NCBI RefSeq assembly: GCF_000002235.5
Contig: NW_022145609.1
Span: 13,546,328 to 13,610,327, forward strand
DNA from: Strongylocentrotus purpuratus
Taxonomy: Eukaryota > Echinodermata > Echinoidea > Camarodonta > Strongylocentrotidae
Reading direction: 5' to 3'
Length of the DNA stretch: 64,000 bases
Every line of letters begins with the position of its first letter. Within the stretch, counting starts at the first letter, position 1. The notes under the pieces were generated by a model. The model did no database searches and had not been told where the DNA came from. It saw only the letters and a list, made by a program, of their open reading frames with translations. A program made the position numbers and the translations under genes. This document shows positions 23,049-32,554 of this stretch, piece by piece.

Positions 23049-23460
23049 ACCTTTTATTAGGGCATTTTAAAGATATACATATTAAGTATTATCGGGGGCG
23101 GGGGGGGGGGTTCTCGAAATTTGAAAAATTGACATTTTGTTCCGTTGGGAGGGGGGGGGGATAAGGTCACCTTTTTTAGGTCAACCATTGGCATAATTAT
23201 TATTTTTTATTTATTTATTTTTTATTACAAAAAAAAAAAATCAAAAGGGGGGGGGGGGTTCACAAAAATCATACACAAAACATACACATAAGAAAAACTC
23301 AAGGGGGCTAACCCCCCCCCCCCCCCCCCCTGCGTACGCGCCTGGCTGCACTGCATTTCTAAGTTAGCTCAACGGAATGTTACTTTCAATGGCATGTTAG
23401 TTTGAATGCACCTGTTTCTAAACATAACAATCATTAAATCAGCATATTTTGTAAAGTGTA
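23049..23460. other. Spacer with G/C runs and a hAT-like end
   Basis: G runs at about 23096-23110, 23149-23160 and 23246-23259 and a C run at about 23312-23330 stand next to the end sequence TGCGTACGCGCCTG (ending 23344). The stretch TTTTTTAGGTCAACCATTGGC resembles, inverted, parts of the elements at 31760 and 48540. Confidence 0.45.
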
Positions 23461-23835
23461 AAGGCAAAGTGGTCTTGTGGATAGGCGACCGCCTAGTAAT
23501 AGACCAGTTTACGGTTAGCACCTTATTGCAATGACCCCGAATATCCACAGATCTTCAAAACATGAAGAGGTCCCACTTTAAACATTTTGAAATAATTACT
23601 CCTATAGCGATGGAGGTGCTTTTATAAATAGCCTTTGTTCCCCCTTTTCAAAGAATACTTTCACCTGTGTACCATGGAGTGTACTAAATGTGCATGAATG
23701 AATAATGTTACATAACATCCATGAGCACGTATCCAGTATTTCGTCTCCGTGTATTTCAAAATTTGTTCTGCAATGACCTTTATCTGCTCATGCTCAGACT
23801 GATATCGGGTTCGATACCCAGCTAGTGCAACTTTT
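23461..23835 (+). mobile_element. tRNA-derived SINE head split by a ~310-bp insertion
   Basis: The first half (AAGGCAAAGTGGTC to GCCTAGTAAT, 23461-23500) and second half (TATCGGGTTCGATACCC, from 23813) join perfectly onto the intact copy at 25161-25235. The intervening 23501-23812 is unrelated AT-rich sequence without visible terminal repeats or target duplication. Confidence 0.65.
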
Positions 23836-24009
23836 TCTTCTTTTTTGTTTTACTTAAACAAAAAAAAGAATGGTTTTAACCCATTTTTATTTTACTCAAA
23901 CTACCAATTTTGCTATTCTTTTAATTGATCGGTACAATGAGCTTACAATGAACTTGTAAACGAAGTAAATTATTATACGAAGTACACGAAGGACGGCAAT
24001 CCCCCGGAG

Positions 24010-24270
24010 GCTCGGGGTTTTAGGCAATAGATTACGGTCAGATGAGCATCAAGGGTCCCGCCTCAGGGCCATTGGTTGGGTTCAGGGGGCAGAGCTCCAG
24101 AAGCTCAGGGGTTTAGGCATTTTATAACCGCCAGACAAGCAGGAGGACGCCTTAGGGCCCCTGGTGGGGTTGAGGAGGCGGAGCCCCGGAAGCTCATGGG
24201 GTTTTATGAGTTTAATTACGGTCAGATGAGCATAATTTTGACACCTCATTATTTTGTGACATAGGCAGGT
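24010..24270 (+). repeat. AGATGAGCAT repeat block, three units
   Basis: Units of the same ~100-bp repeat as 7840-8110, each with a GGGGGCAGAGC-like inverted motif and GGTCAGATGAGCAT. It is followed by the segment (24300-24500) shared with 8160-8370 and 29690-29860. Confidence 0.7.
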
Positions 24271-24499
24271 CACTACTTTTTTTTCTTTCTTTCTTTATTT
24301 CTTTAGGAATGTGCCATTTTCCAACAAACGCATAAAAAAGTATAATATACTAAAGATTAAAGGAAAAATCTCAACAAATTATGTCATTTCAGCAACATTT
24401 GTAAAGCACCGGTATCGAATTAAAAATAAACCACGTTTGAATTATATTTGGGGGGCACCTGTTCCCCCCCCCCCAAGCCCCCACCCCCATCAGTACGCC

Positions 24500-24990
24500 A
24501 GTGCCGCCCCCCCCCCCCCCCCCGTTCTACACCTTGTTGGCGGGAAAATCGCTACTAATCTCCCCTACCTATGTTCTTTCTCTTTTTTTTTCTTTCCCTT
24601 TTTCTCCTCTTTTCCTTTTCCTTCACTTCCTCCTCTCTGTTTCAGGTTTGCCGGGGGAGGCAAGGGCTCTTCGCCCCCCCCCCCCGATATACACGTTGTT
24701 GGCGGGATTAATCGCAACTGTTACTCCTTCTTTTCACCCTTTTCTTTTCTTCTTCCTCTTTTTTGTTTCCTTTTAGCTCTCCTCTTTCCCTTTTCCTTCC
24801 TACCCCCTTTTTGGGGGCGGGGGTAGGGAGGGGGGAGGCAAGGGCCTTCTCTCTTTTTTTTTAATGGGGGTTGGGGGAAGTTTAGAGCTGGGAGGCAAGG
24901 CCCTTTCGGCCCCCCGACCTCCCCCCTTCTTTTCTTCTTCCTCTTCTTTCTTTCCCTTTCTCTCGATCCTCTTTTCTTTTCCCTTCTTTT

Positions 24991-25040
<50 letters not shown>

Positions 25041-25086
25041 GGGTGGGGGGGGGGGAGACCCCCTCGGCCTCCCTGGATCCATGCCT
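24500..25086 (+). repeat. Pyrimidine-rich minisatellite ending in a hAT-like end
   Basis: Four to five units of the 11380-12590 type, with a perfect (CT)n run at about 24993-25036, finish in CCTGGATCCATGCCTG (ending 25086). Confidence 0.75.
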
Positions 25087-25160
25087 GCCTTTGGGGGGTA
25101 GCTGCGCCTTTCGTCAGCTAGCTGAAAGTGTTAACAACTAAAAGTGAACCAGGTAATCGC

Positions 25161-25235
25161 AGTGAGGCAAAGTGGTCTCGTGGATTGGCGACCGCCTAGT
25201 AATTGGAAGGTATCGGGTTCGATACCCAGCTAGTG
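25161..25235 (+). mobile_element. tRNA-derived SINE head, best-preserved copy
   Basis: The A-box-like AGGCAAAGTGG (25165-25175) and B box GGTTCGATACC (25216-25226) are spaced as in a tRNA. The T-loop region folds, but the acceptor ends do not pair, so it is a SINE rather than a tRNA gene. Confidence 0.7.
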
Positions 25236-26149
25236 TATTTTTGTTTAAAGCCAGAAGGCCCATAATGTCAATGGATTCCTCAAAAAAGAAAAAAGGGCAA
25301 TTTTCTGTTTGTTTAAAGAAATGCCTGCATTTTCATCGATATGTTGAACTCAAGTAAATATATATAAGTCTGCAAGTAAACCTCTTCATATCGTTTTTAT
25401 AAACGTCATACTCTCCTCAAATTTGTTTATTTGTCTTTGTATAATTGACTTACATGTGGAACTCAAGTAAACATGTATATGTCTGCACAGTGGCGTAATG
25501 AACAAAAACGTTTGGGGGGCTGACAACAACAAAAAACGCATCACCCCCACTCTAACATGCAGGCCCCGCTGAACGTTTCGCAAAGATGGGTCTAGGGGCG
25601 GAGCCCCCGAAGCTCAAGGGGTATGGGCATCAGTAGCGGATCCAGGAATTTCTTACCGGGGGGGGGGGGGGAGGGGCACAAAATGGCATGGGGTTAATAT
25701 ATGTAAAGCGATGAAGTGACAGAACGAAGCTTTAGCGGCAAGGGAGTGGAGCGACCAAGCGGTGATGGGACTGGGAGGGGGTTCTGGCCCCCTCCCAGAG
25801 TAAGAAACATTTGCAATTTTAGATCCATATTAGACGCATTTTCAGGCACTTCCTGGAGCAATATGACGTAAAATTGCTTTCTCCTACCCCTTCGAAGAGT
25901 AGGGATCTTGGAAAAAACGAGGCCTTCTGATTGGTTAAAAGTTAGAGAAAAGTGATTCTGTCAAGTCGTGAGACGTTGTATATGCTTTGATGCCGTACAA
26001 TGCACAAAGACGGTGGTCCGGTACTTCATCAGTGGTAATTGCAAAACGATAGGCCAACGATTACCGATAAATATATTAATGCCAATGTCCAAATGTCTAC
26101 AAATTTAACCCTATAAATCCGGCACAGGAATTAAGTTATTTTTCAGTTC

Positions 26150-27118
26150 CCCCCTTCCGCGCGAAGCGCCAAAACTTTGACACTTCATTAAATTATTAGA
26201 GAAAGAAGACGATTCATTGTACAGGTCCCGACTCTTAATCCTCTTCTGGATCCAGTTCCCCACCCCCCCCCTTCCCCCTCCCTCTCGCGCGAAGCGCGGA
26301 AGATTTGACGTTTTAATAAATTATTACTCTTAATCCTTGTCTGAATTCATTTCGCCCATTCCTCGCAAAGCACGGAAGCTTTGAAGATTCATGTTATTAC
26401 TCTTAATCCTTGTCTGAATTCATTTTCGCCCATCTCGCGCGAAGCGCGGAATCTTTGACGTTTCAATAAATAATTACTCTTAACCCATTTCTTACTGGAA
26501 CCGGGTGGTCCCTGTGTTAAGCCAATGGGAATTGGTTAATTTAGTAGGCAGCGGGTTAATCCTTGTCTGAATTCATTTTCGCCCATCCCTCGCGAAGCGC
26601 GGAAGCTTTCACGTTTTATTAAAAAAAAATATTAGAGAAAGAAGACGATTCGTTGTATCGTGTTCTTGTCAGAATTCAGTTTCCCCCCTCCCGTGCGAAG
26701 CGCGGAAGCTTTGACACTTCATTAAATTATTAGAGAAAGAAGACGATCCGTTGTACCGTTCTCGACTCTTAATTCTTGTTTCGCCCCCTCCCGCGTAAAG
26801 CGCGGAAGCTATGACGTTTCATATAATTATTAGAGAAAGAAGACGATTTATTGTACCAGTCCCGACTCTTGATCCTTGTCTGGATCCAGTTCCCCCCCCC
26901 CCCCCCCCCCTCTAGCGCGAAGCACGAAAGATTTGACGTTTCATTTAAACTATTACTCTTAATTCTTGTCTGAATTCTTTTTCGCCTATCTCGCGCGAAG
27001 CGCGGAAACTTTGACGTTTCAATAAATGATTACTCTTAATCCTTGTCTGAATTCATTTTCTCGCCCATCACGCGCAAAGCGCGGAAGCTTTCACGTTTCA
27101 TTAAATTCTTAGAGAAAA
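26150..27118 (+). repeat. ~113-bp satellite, array inside the 4.4-kb element
   Basis: About nine diverged units with the same CGCGAAGCGCGGAAGC and AGAGAAAGAAGACGATTC phrases as 5940-7800; several have lost the middle part. An unrelated ~90-bp stretch interrupts near 26480-26565. The same array resumes at 29272-29530 on the far side of the nested element. Confidence 0.9.
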
Positions 27119-27120
27119 AT

Positions 27121-29271
27121 ATGGTGGCCCTGAAGGGACATCGCGAATAGACTAAATCGTGAAAAATATGCGATAAAATTCACGATATCGTCAATTTTAT
27201 CGCATATTTTTCACGAAGAAATTCACGAAATTGACGATATCGTGAACTTTATCGTGAACTTTTCACGATGAAAATTGACGATATCGTGAATTTTATCGTG
27301 AAAAGTTCACGATATAAAGTTCACGATATCGTCAATTTTATCGTGTACTCTATCGTGTACTCTATCGTGTACTCTCCTGACGGGCGCTTCGTAAACAAAA
27401 CCAGCCCTAGCTGGGGGAGACAGAGAGGAGGAAAAAAGGGAAAGGGAAAGAGAAGATAAAAGAAAAAAAGAATAATAAGAAGAAAAGAGGGAAACGGGGG
27501 GGGGGGGGCGAAGGGCTCTTGCCTCCTCCTCACTCCCCCCCCCCCCCCCCGCCAAAAAATAAATAAGAGATAGAGAGAGAAGGGAAAGGGAAAGGGAAAG
27601 AGAAGATAAAAGGAAAGAAAGAAGAGGAAGACGGAAAGAGGGAAACGGGGGAAGGGCGAAAGGCTCTTACCTCCCCCCCCCCCCCCCGCCAAAAAAATAA
27701 ATAAGAGAGAGAGTGAGAGAGAGAGAAGGGAAAGGGAAAGAAAGAAGAGGAATAAGAGGGAAACAGGGAAGGGCGAAGGGCTCTTGCCCCCCCCCCCCCC
27801 CCCCCCCCCCCGCCAAAAATAAATAAGAGAGAGAAGGGAAAGGGAAAGAAAATATAAAAGGAAAGAAAGAAGAGGAATGAGAAGGAAAGAGGGAAACGGG
27901 GGAAGGGCGAAGGGCTCTTGCCTCCTCCCTCCCCACCCCCCGCCAAAAAAAAAAATAAGAGATATAGAGAGAGAAGGGAAAGGGAAAGGGAAAGAGAAGA
28001 TAAAAGGAAAGAAAGAAGAGGAAGAAGAAGAAGAAAAGAGGGAAACGGGGGCGAAGGGCTCTTGCATCCCCCGCCCAAAAAATAAATAAGAGAGAGAGAA
28101 GGGAAAGGGAAAGAGAATAAAAAGGAAAGGAAGAAGAATAAGAAGAAAAGAGGGGCTCTTGCCTCCTCCCCCCCCCCCCCTCCCGCGCAAACAAATAAAT
28201 AGGAGAGAGAGAGAGAGAGAGAGATAGAGAGAAGGGAAAGGGAAAGGGAAAGAAAATATAAAAGGAAAGAAAGAAGAAGAAGACGGAAAGAGGGAAACGG
28301 GGGAAGGGCGAAAGGCTCTTACCTCCCCCTCCCCCCTCCCGCCATGAAGGGAAAGAGAAGGGAGAGGGAAAGAAAATATAAAAGGAAAGAAAGAATAGGA
28401 AAAAGAATAAGAAAAGAGGGAAACAGGGGCGAAGGGCTCTTGCCTCCTTTCTTTTCTTTCTTTTCCTTTCTTTCCTATTCTCCCTCTTTTCGTTTTTCCC
28501 TTTCTTTCTTCTCTTTCCTTTCCTTCTCTCTCTCTCTCTCTCTTATTTATTTTTTGGCGGGGGGCGGGGGAACGAGGCAAAAGCCCTTTGCCCCCGTTTC
28601 CCTCTTTTCTTCTTCTTCCTCTTCTTTCTTTCCTTTTATCTTCTCTTTCCCTTTCCCTTTCCCTTCTCTCTCTCTCTCTCTGATTTATTTTTTGGCGGGG
28701 GGGGGGGGGAGGGGGGCAAGAGTCCTTCGCCCTTCCCCCGTTTTCCTCTTTTCTTCTTCTTCCTCTTCTTTCTTTCCTTTTATCTTCTCTTTCCCTTTCC
28801 CTTTCCCTTCTCTCTCTCTCTCTGATTTATTTTTTGGCGGGGAGGGGGGGGGGGGGGGGAGTGAGGAGGAGGCAAGAGCCCTTCGCCCCCCCCCCCGTTT
28901 CCCTCTTTTCTTCTTATTATTCTTTTTTTCCTTTTATCTTCTCTTTCCCTTTCCCTTTTTTCCTTCTCTCTGTCTCCCCCAGCTAGGGCTGGTTTTGTTT
29001 ACGAAGCGCCCGTCAGGAGAGTACACGATAGAGTACACGATAGAGTACACGATAAAATTGACGATATCGTGAACTTTATATCGCGAACTTTTCACGATAA
29101 AATTCACGATATCGTCAATTTCATCGTGAAAAGTTCACGGTAAAGTTCACGATATCGTCAATTTCGTGAATTTCTTCGTGAAAAATATGCGATAAAATTG
29201 ACGATATCGTGAATTTTATCGCATATTTTTCACGATTTAGTCTATTCGCGATGTCCCTTCAGGGCCACCAT
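27121..29271. mobile_element. Fold-back element with CACGATATCGTG arrays, nested in satellite
   Basis: The 2,151-bp element starts ATGGTGGCCCTGAAGGGACA (27121) and ends with the inverse (29252-29271). The flanks are AGAAAAAT (27113-27120) and AGAAAAAA (29272-29279), an 8-bp duplication with one mismatch. Removing the element restores the satellite phrase TTAGAGAAARAAGACGATTCG. The arms of over 300 bp are packed with TCACGATATCGTGAA palindromes and end in a CTATCGTGTACT triplet. Inside each arm are purine-rich (left, 27430-28440) or pyrimidine-rich (right, 28445-28970) units of ~125-150 bp, themselves inverted. Nearly the whole element is therefore one imperfect palindrome centred near 28440. 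A 211-bp relative is at 49112-49322. No coding sequence is credible. Confidence 0.88.
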
Positions 29272-29530
29272 AGAAAAAAGACGATTCGTTGTATCGTGTT
29301 CTTGTCTGAATTCAGTTTTCCCCCTCCCGCGCGATCGCGCGGAAGCTTTGACACCTTATTAAATTATTAGAGAAAGAAGACGATTCGTTGTACCGTTCTC
29401 GACTCTTAATCCTAGTCTGACTTCAGTTGCCCCCCCCCCCTCCCGAAGCGCGCCGCTTTGCCGTTTCATTAAATTAAAAGAGAGAGCAGACGATTCGTTC
29501 TACCGTTCTCTATTTTTGTCTGAATTCAAT
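29272..29530 (+). repeat. ~113-bp satellite, right part of the interrupted array
   Basis: Two to three satellite units continue directly from the right end of the nested fold-back element. Confidence 0.85.
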
Positions 29531-29873
29531 TTCCCCACTGGGCCCCTTAACGGTTCATGTGCAGTGTTACATGATGTAAGTATGGAATGCCTGGCAGTGC
29601 TTGTCACAGTTGCTTCTGGAAAGGATTTTTTTACTAGTGTTAATGTTAGTGGCCACGGCCCCTTAGTTACTATAAAAAAAAAACATATGTTCTTCCTTGC
29701 TATTTGGGAATGTGTCAGTTTGCAACAGATATGGAGAAACGTGCATTTTGTTGAAAATAATGTGAAACACGAACATTTATACATCACGGAATTGAAAATA
29801 ATTCATGGTTCAATTTTTTTTTTGCCCCCCCCAAGCCTCCCCCCCCCCCCACCAGTACGCCAGTGTGTCTGCA

Positions 29874-30495
29874 TTGAAACCTCAGTCTTTATATCATTTT
29901 CATGAACTTTATACTCTCCTCAAATATTTGTCTCAGTATGAAAAGGCCCCCCAAAATTATAGCATAGAAAAAGCACTTTTGACTACTTTGAAACATTAAA
30001 AGGTGTGAATTCTGCTTAATTAAAGGTAATACAAAGCTTTGGAAAATTTTGAACATTGAATGGATAGTAATTCTTTGAAATGTTTGGTATCAGTATTTGG
30101 ATGCCCCTGTCGATGTATTAGAAGCACTAGAAATTTAGCCGCTCATAGTAAAACACTTCTGCTTTCGAGAAATTTGAATAATACAAATTTACCGATCTTA
30201 CATTATCTTATTCCGTTCAGTCATTTAACAAATCTATTTACATTCCATGCGCTTATGAATATTTGTTTAGATACTTTTGACATTGTTGGTGGGATATAGG
30301 GTAGCAGGATTTACATCGTCTATTTCATTTACATCTGTATATCATGTTAACATTTATTTAAATATACAAAATGCGAACAAGACCTCCATCACTATAAACA
30401 ACTATTCGATTTCAAAAGGAGGCTTGTGTATCAATACAGACAGATATAGGTTACTTCAAGGTAAACATGGCATTGCGTTCACGAAATTACCTGAA

Positions 30496-30541
<46 letters not shown>

Positions 30542-30877
30542 TTTTACATATTTACAAGGTTACGTATGTCACACGTTTGATATGTGTACAATATAATAAA
30601 AAGTGTTTTTTCTTTTTTATGATTCTTTTGGGCCTTTTCATACTGAGACAAATTTGAGGAGAGTATAAAGTTCATAAAAATGATATAAAGACTGAGGTTT
30701 CAATGCAGACATATACATGTTTACTTGAGTTCAACATGTAAGTCAATTTTAAATCAGGTATATATTCAGAAAATTTTCTACATTGTTTTAGTTTGTATAA
30801 CGAAGAGCAGAAAAGAAAAAGTACCTTTAAGGTATGGCGTTTTCATGCCAGAGATGATTAAAACTAACGTAATTTGA
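29874..30877. other. AT-rich spacer with (TA)n and an unoccupied target copy
   Basis: A (TA)n microsatellite lies at 30500-30540. Positions 30640-30760 hold, on the reverse strand, the intact form of the sequence that the 25488-29865 element has split; TGCAGACA at 30704-30711 is the single target site. The rest is unrecognised and has no convincing gene. Confidence 0.65.
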
Positions 30878-31662
30878 TTAAAGTACAAGTCCACTCTAAA
30901 AATAACTTACTTTAAATAGAAGCAGAAAAATCAGACAAACCAATCAAAAATAAGTTTGAGCAAAATCAGATAACTAATAAGAAAGTTATTAATTTTTGAA
31001 AAAGTATGTAAAACTATAGAACGATGGAAATCACTACACAAATTGCCAATTTGGTTATCAGTTTGTGACGTCATGTCCTCACTTTTTATCAATATTGCTT
31101 TGAGTTTAATCCCATTAATTTCTCATTTTATCCCCGAAAACTTGATTTTCCCATGCCTTTGCCCAGGTTATATAATTTGTATCATATTGCGTGCGTGACA
31201 TTGCACAAAATCTTTTATGAACTTTGAAGAATTGATACTATTTTAGTATTTTCTGATATTGTATAATCATAATTATTGATTTTTATCTAAATAGATTATC
31301 AAAAGTCACATTCTTCATGATGTAACTGAAAAGAAATTACTCTATATTAATGCATCCACACAAAAACATATTATTATCAATCTAACAATTACTTGGATGC
31401 TGGTTTTGAGAAAATAAGATTCTTAGGGTGAAAATAGGTAATTTATATTATCAATATAAAGAAAACAATTAGTGGATAGTGAGGACATGACGTCATAGAC
31501 TCATGAGTGAATTTCATTGTTCCATAGTTTTACAGAGTTTTTCAAAAATGCATAACTTTTTTATCAGATATCCGATTGTGCTCAAACTTGTTTTGATTGG
31601 TTTGTATGATTTTTCTGCTTCTATTGAAAGTAACTTATTTTTGGAGTTGACTTGGCCTTTAA
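30878..31662. mobile_element. TTAA-flanked element with ~190-bp inverted arms
   Basis: The 777-bp element (30882-31658) is bounded by TTAA at 30878-30881 and 31659-31662. The ends are AGTACAAGTCCACTC and GAGTTGACTTGGCCT. The arms stay complementary for about 200 bp (30882-31090 and 31475-31658), and each contains the palindrome TGACGTCA (31076-31083 and 31488-31495). The TTAA target suggests Kolobok or piggyBac ancestry. There is no coding sequence. A diverged end of the same kind may lie at 41438-41532. Confidence 0.8.
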
Positions 31663-31961
31663 GGGCAGTGTATACATTCAGTCTAATCTCAATATTTACG
31701 ATAATATATCGAAGAAGACTTTGACATTATTGAGCATTATTTTCTTACATGTTGGTATACAGTGGCGGATCCAGGGGGCACAGGGGGCACGTGCCCCCCC
31801 CCCCCCCTGGCCAAAAACATATATGTTAAAATCAGCCCTAAATTCGCCCAAAATAAACTGAAAAACAGGGACGTGCCCCCCCCCCCCGGCCAAAAAAAAA
31901 CCATTATAATTTGTCTTTATATAACAAAAAATGCCAATGGCTAACCTAAAAGTGTCTGCTT

Positions 31962-31993
<32 letters not shown>

Positions 31994-32400
31994 CTTATTC
32001 AGCGGCTGGCTGAGTCGTTGCGATTTTTGGGGGACTGAAAAAAATATGTGTATGTTCTCTTTCCCGCACGGTGTCCCCCGTGTGCCCCCCGGCAAGAAAT
32101 TCCTGGATCCGCGCCTGGTATAGGCAACTTGAGAGTAACGCCTTGGTGTATTATACATAAATTAGCTTTGAAACTAGCATTAATGGCAAACTAGGCAAAC
32201 TATAGCTAGGAAATGAAGTAACATTTAAGTAATTAAAGCAATGGAGGGGGTGCTAGGCTGGATGAAGAGGGTGCTAGGCTGGATGTAGTTAGTGCAAGCC
32301 TAAATAAAATCATGCTAGGAGATATAAAATTATGGAGTTAATATTTAATGAGCGAAAACTGACTGAAGTTCTTCAAAATGAAACATACTAGTACGATTTT
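31663..32400 (+). repeat. GGGGGTGCTAGGC repeat copy split by a hAT-like insertion
   Basis: 31663-31759 and 32118-32400 together match the uninterrupted copy at 16145-16570. The break falls inside GGTAT...GGCAACTT. It ends about 150 bp upstream of the PRKCSH start codon. Confidence 0.75.
31760..32117 (+). mobile_element. hAT-like MITE with C-run interior
   Basis: The ends CAGTGGCGGATCCAGG (31760) and CCTGGATCCGCGCCTG (ending 32117) are inverted with two mismatches. GTATA occurs on both sides, a shorter duplication than the 8 bp seen for other members. The interior has C runs and CAGCGGCTGGCTGAGTCG; that phrase recurs inverted at 48650-48665, in a related element. Confidence 0.7.
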
Positions 32401-32554
32401 TTTTGTATAGGACCTACCGAAGCGCAGTCGCTAGTCGCTAGGCTAGGCCCGTGTACGTGTACGTGACGTGTACATAGTCTATGCAAGTTTCAACTTCCAG
32501 CATTTGTACATGTGTAAATCTGTGCATCCGAACCGGTGTCTTTCGTTAGCTAAA
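32401..32554 (+). promoter_or_regulatory. PRKCSH upstream region with a TGACGTG motif
   Basis: The 154 bp before the start codon have no TATA box. TGACGTG at 32464-32470, within a GTGTACGTGTACGTGACG run, equals the core of the XBP1/ATF6-type unfolded-protein-response element. Glucosidase II works in the ER, so such control would make sense, but a 7-bp match is weak evidence. Confidence 0.3.

Larger units (their letters stand above)
25488..29865 (+). mobile_element. hAT-like 4.4-kb composite element
   Basis: The 4,378-bp element starts CAGTGGCGTAATG and ends GTACGCCAGTG; the ends are inverted with about two mismatches in 13. The 8-bp TGTCTGCA flanks it on both sides (25480-25487 and 29866-29873). 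The outside flanks (AAGTAAACATGTATA on the left, TTGAAACCTCAGTC on the right) are contiguous in an unoccupied inverted copy at 30640-30760, so the insertion is proven inside the window. It carries no visible transposase. Contents: another element end at 25631, satellite 26150-27118, the nested fold-back element 27121-29271, satellite 29272-29530, and a segment shared with 8160-8370. hAT membership is inferred from the 8-bp duplication and CAG end. Confidence 0.88.

Noticed and set aside
20556-25086. Single element bounded by the GGATCC ends at 20556 and 25086
   Set aside because: The ends face correctly, but their flanks (CCTAAAGG and CCTTTGGG) are related as inverted, not direct, copies, so these are two separate copies in opposite orientation.
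18151-25235. tRNA genes
   Set aside because: A and B boxes are present at five places, but acceptor stems do not pair and anticodon arms are poor; the shared tails mark them as SINEs.
27321-28580. Reverse-strand open frame of 419 codons
   Set aside because: It is translated purine/pyrimidine minisatellite: endless Phe/Ser/Leu/Pro/Gly blocks repeating with the DNA unit. The matching forward frame at 28344-29072 arises from the inverted half of the same element.
29516-29905. 129-codon forward frame after the satellite
   Set aside because: It begins inside the satellite and runs into the terminal repeat of the 4.4-kb element; no recognisable protein pattern.
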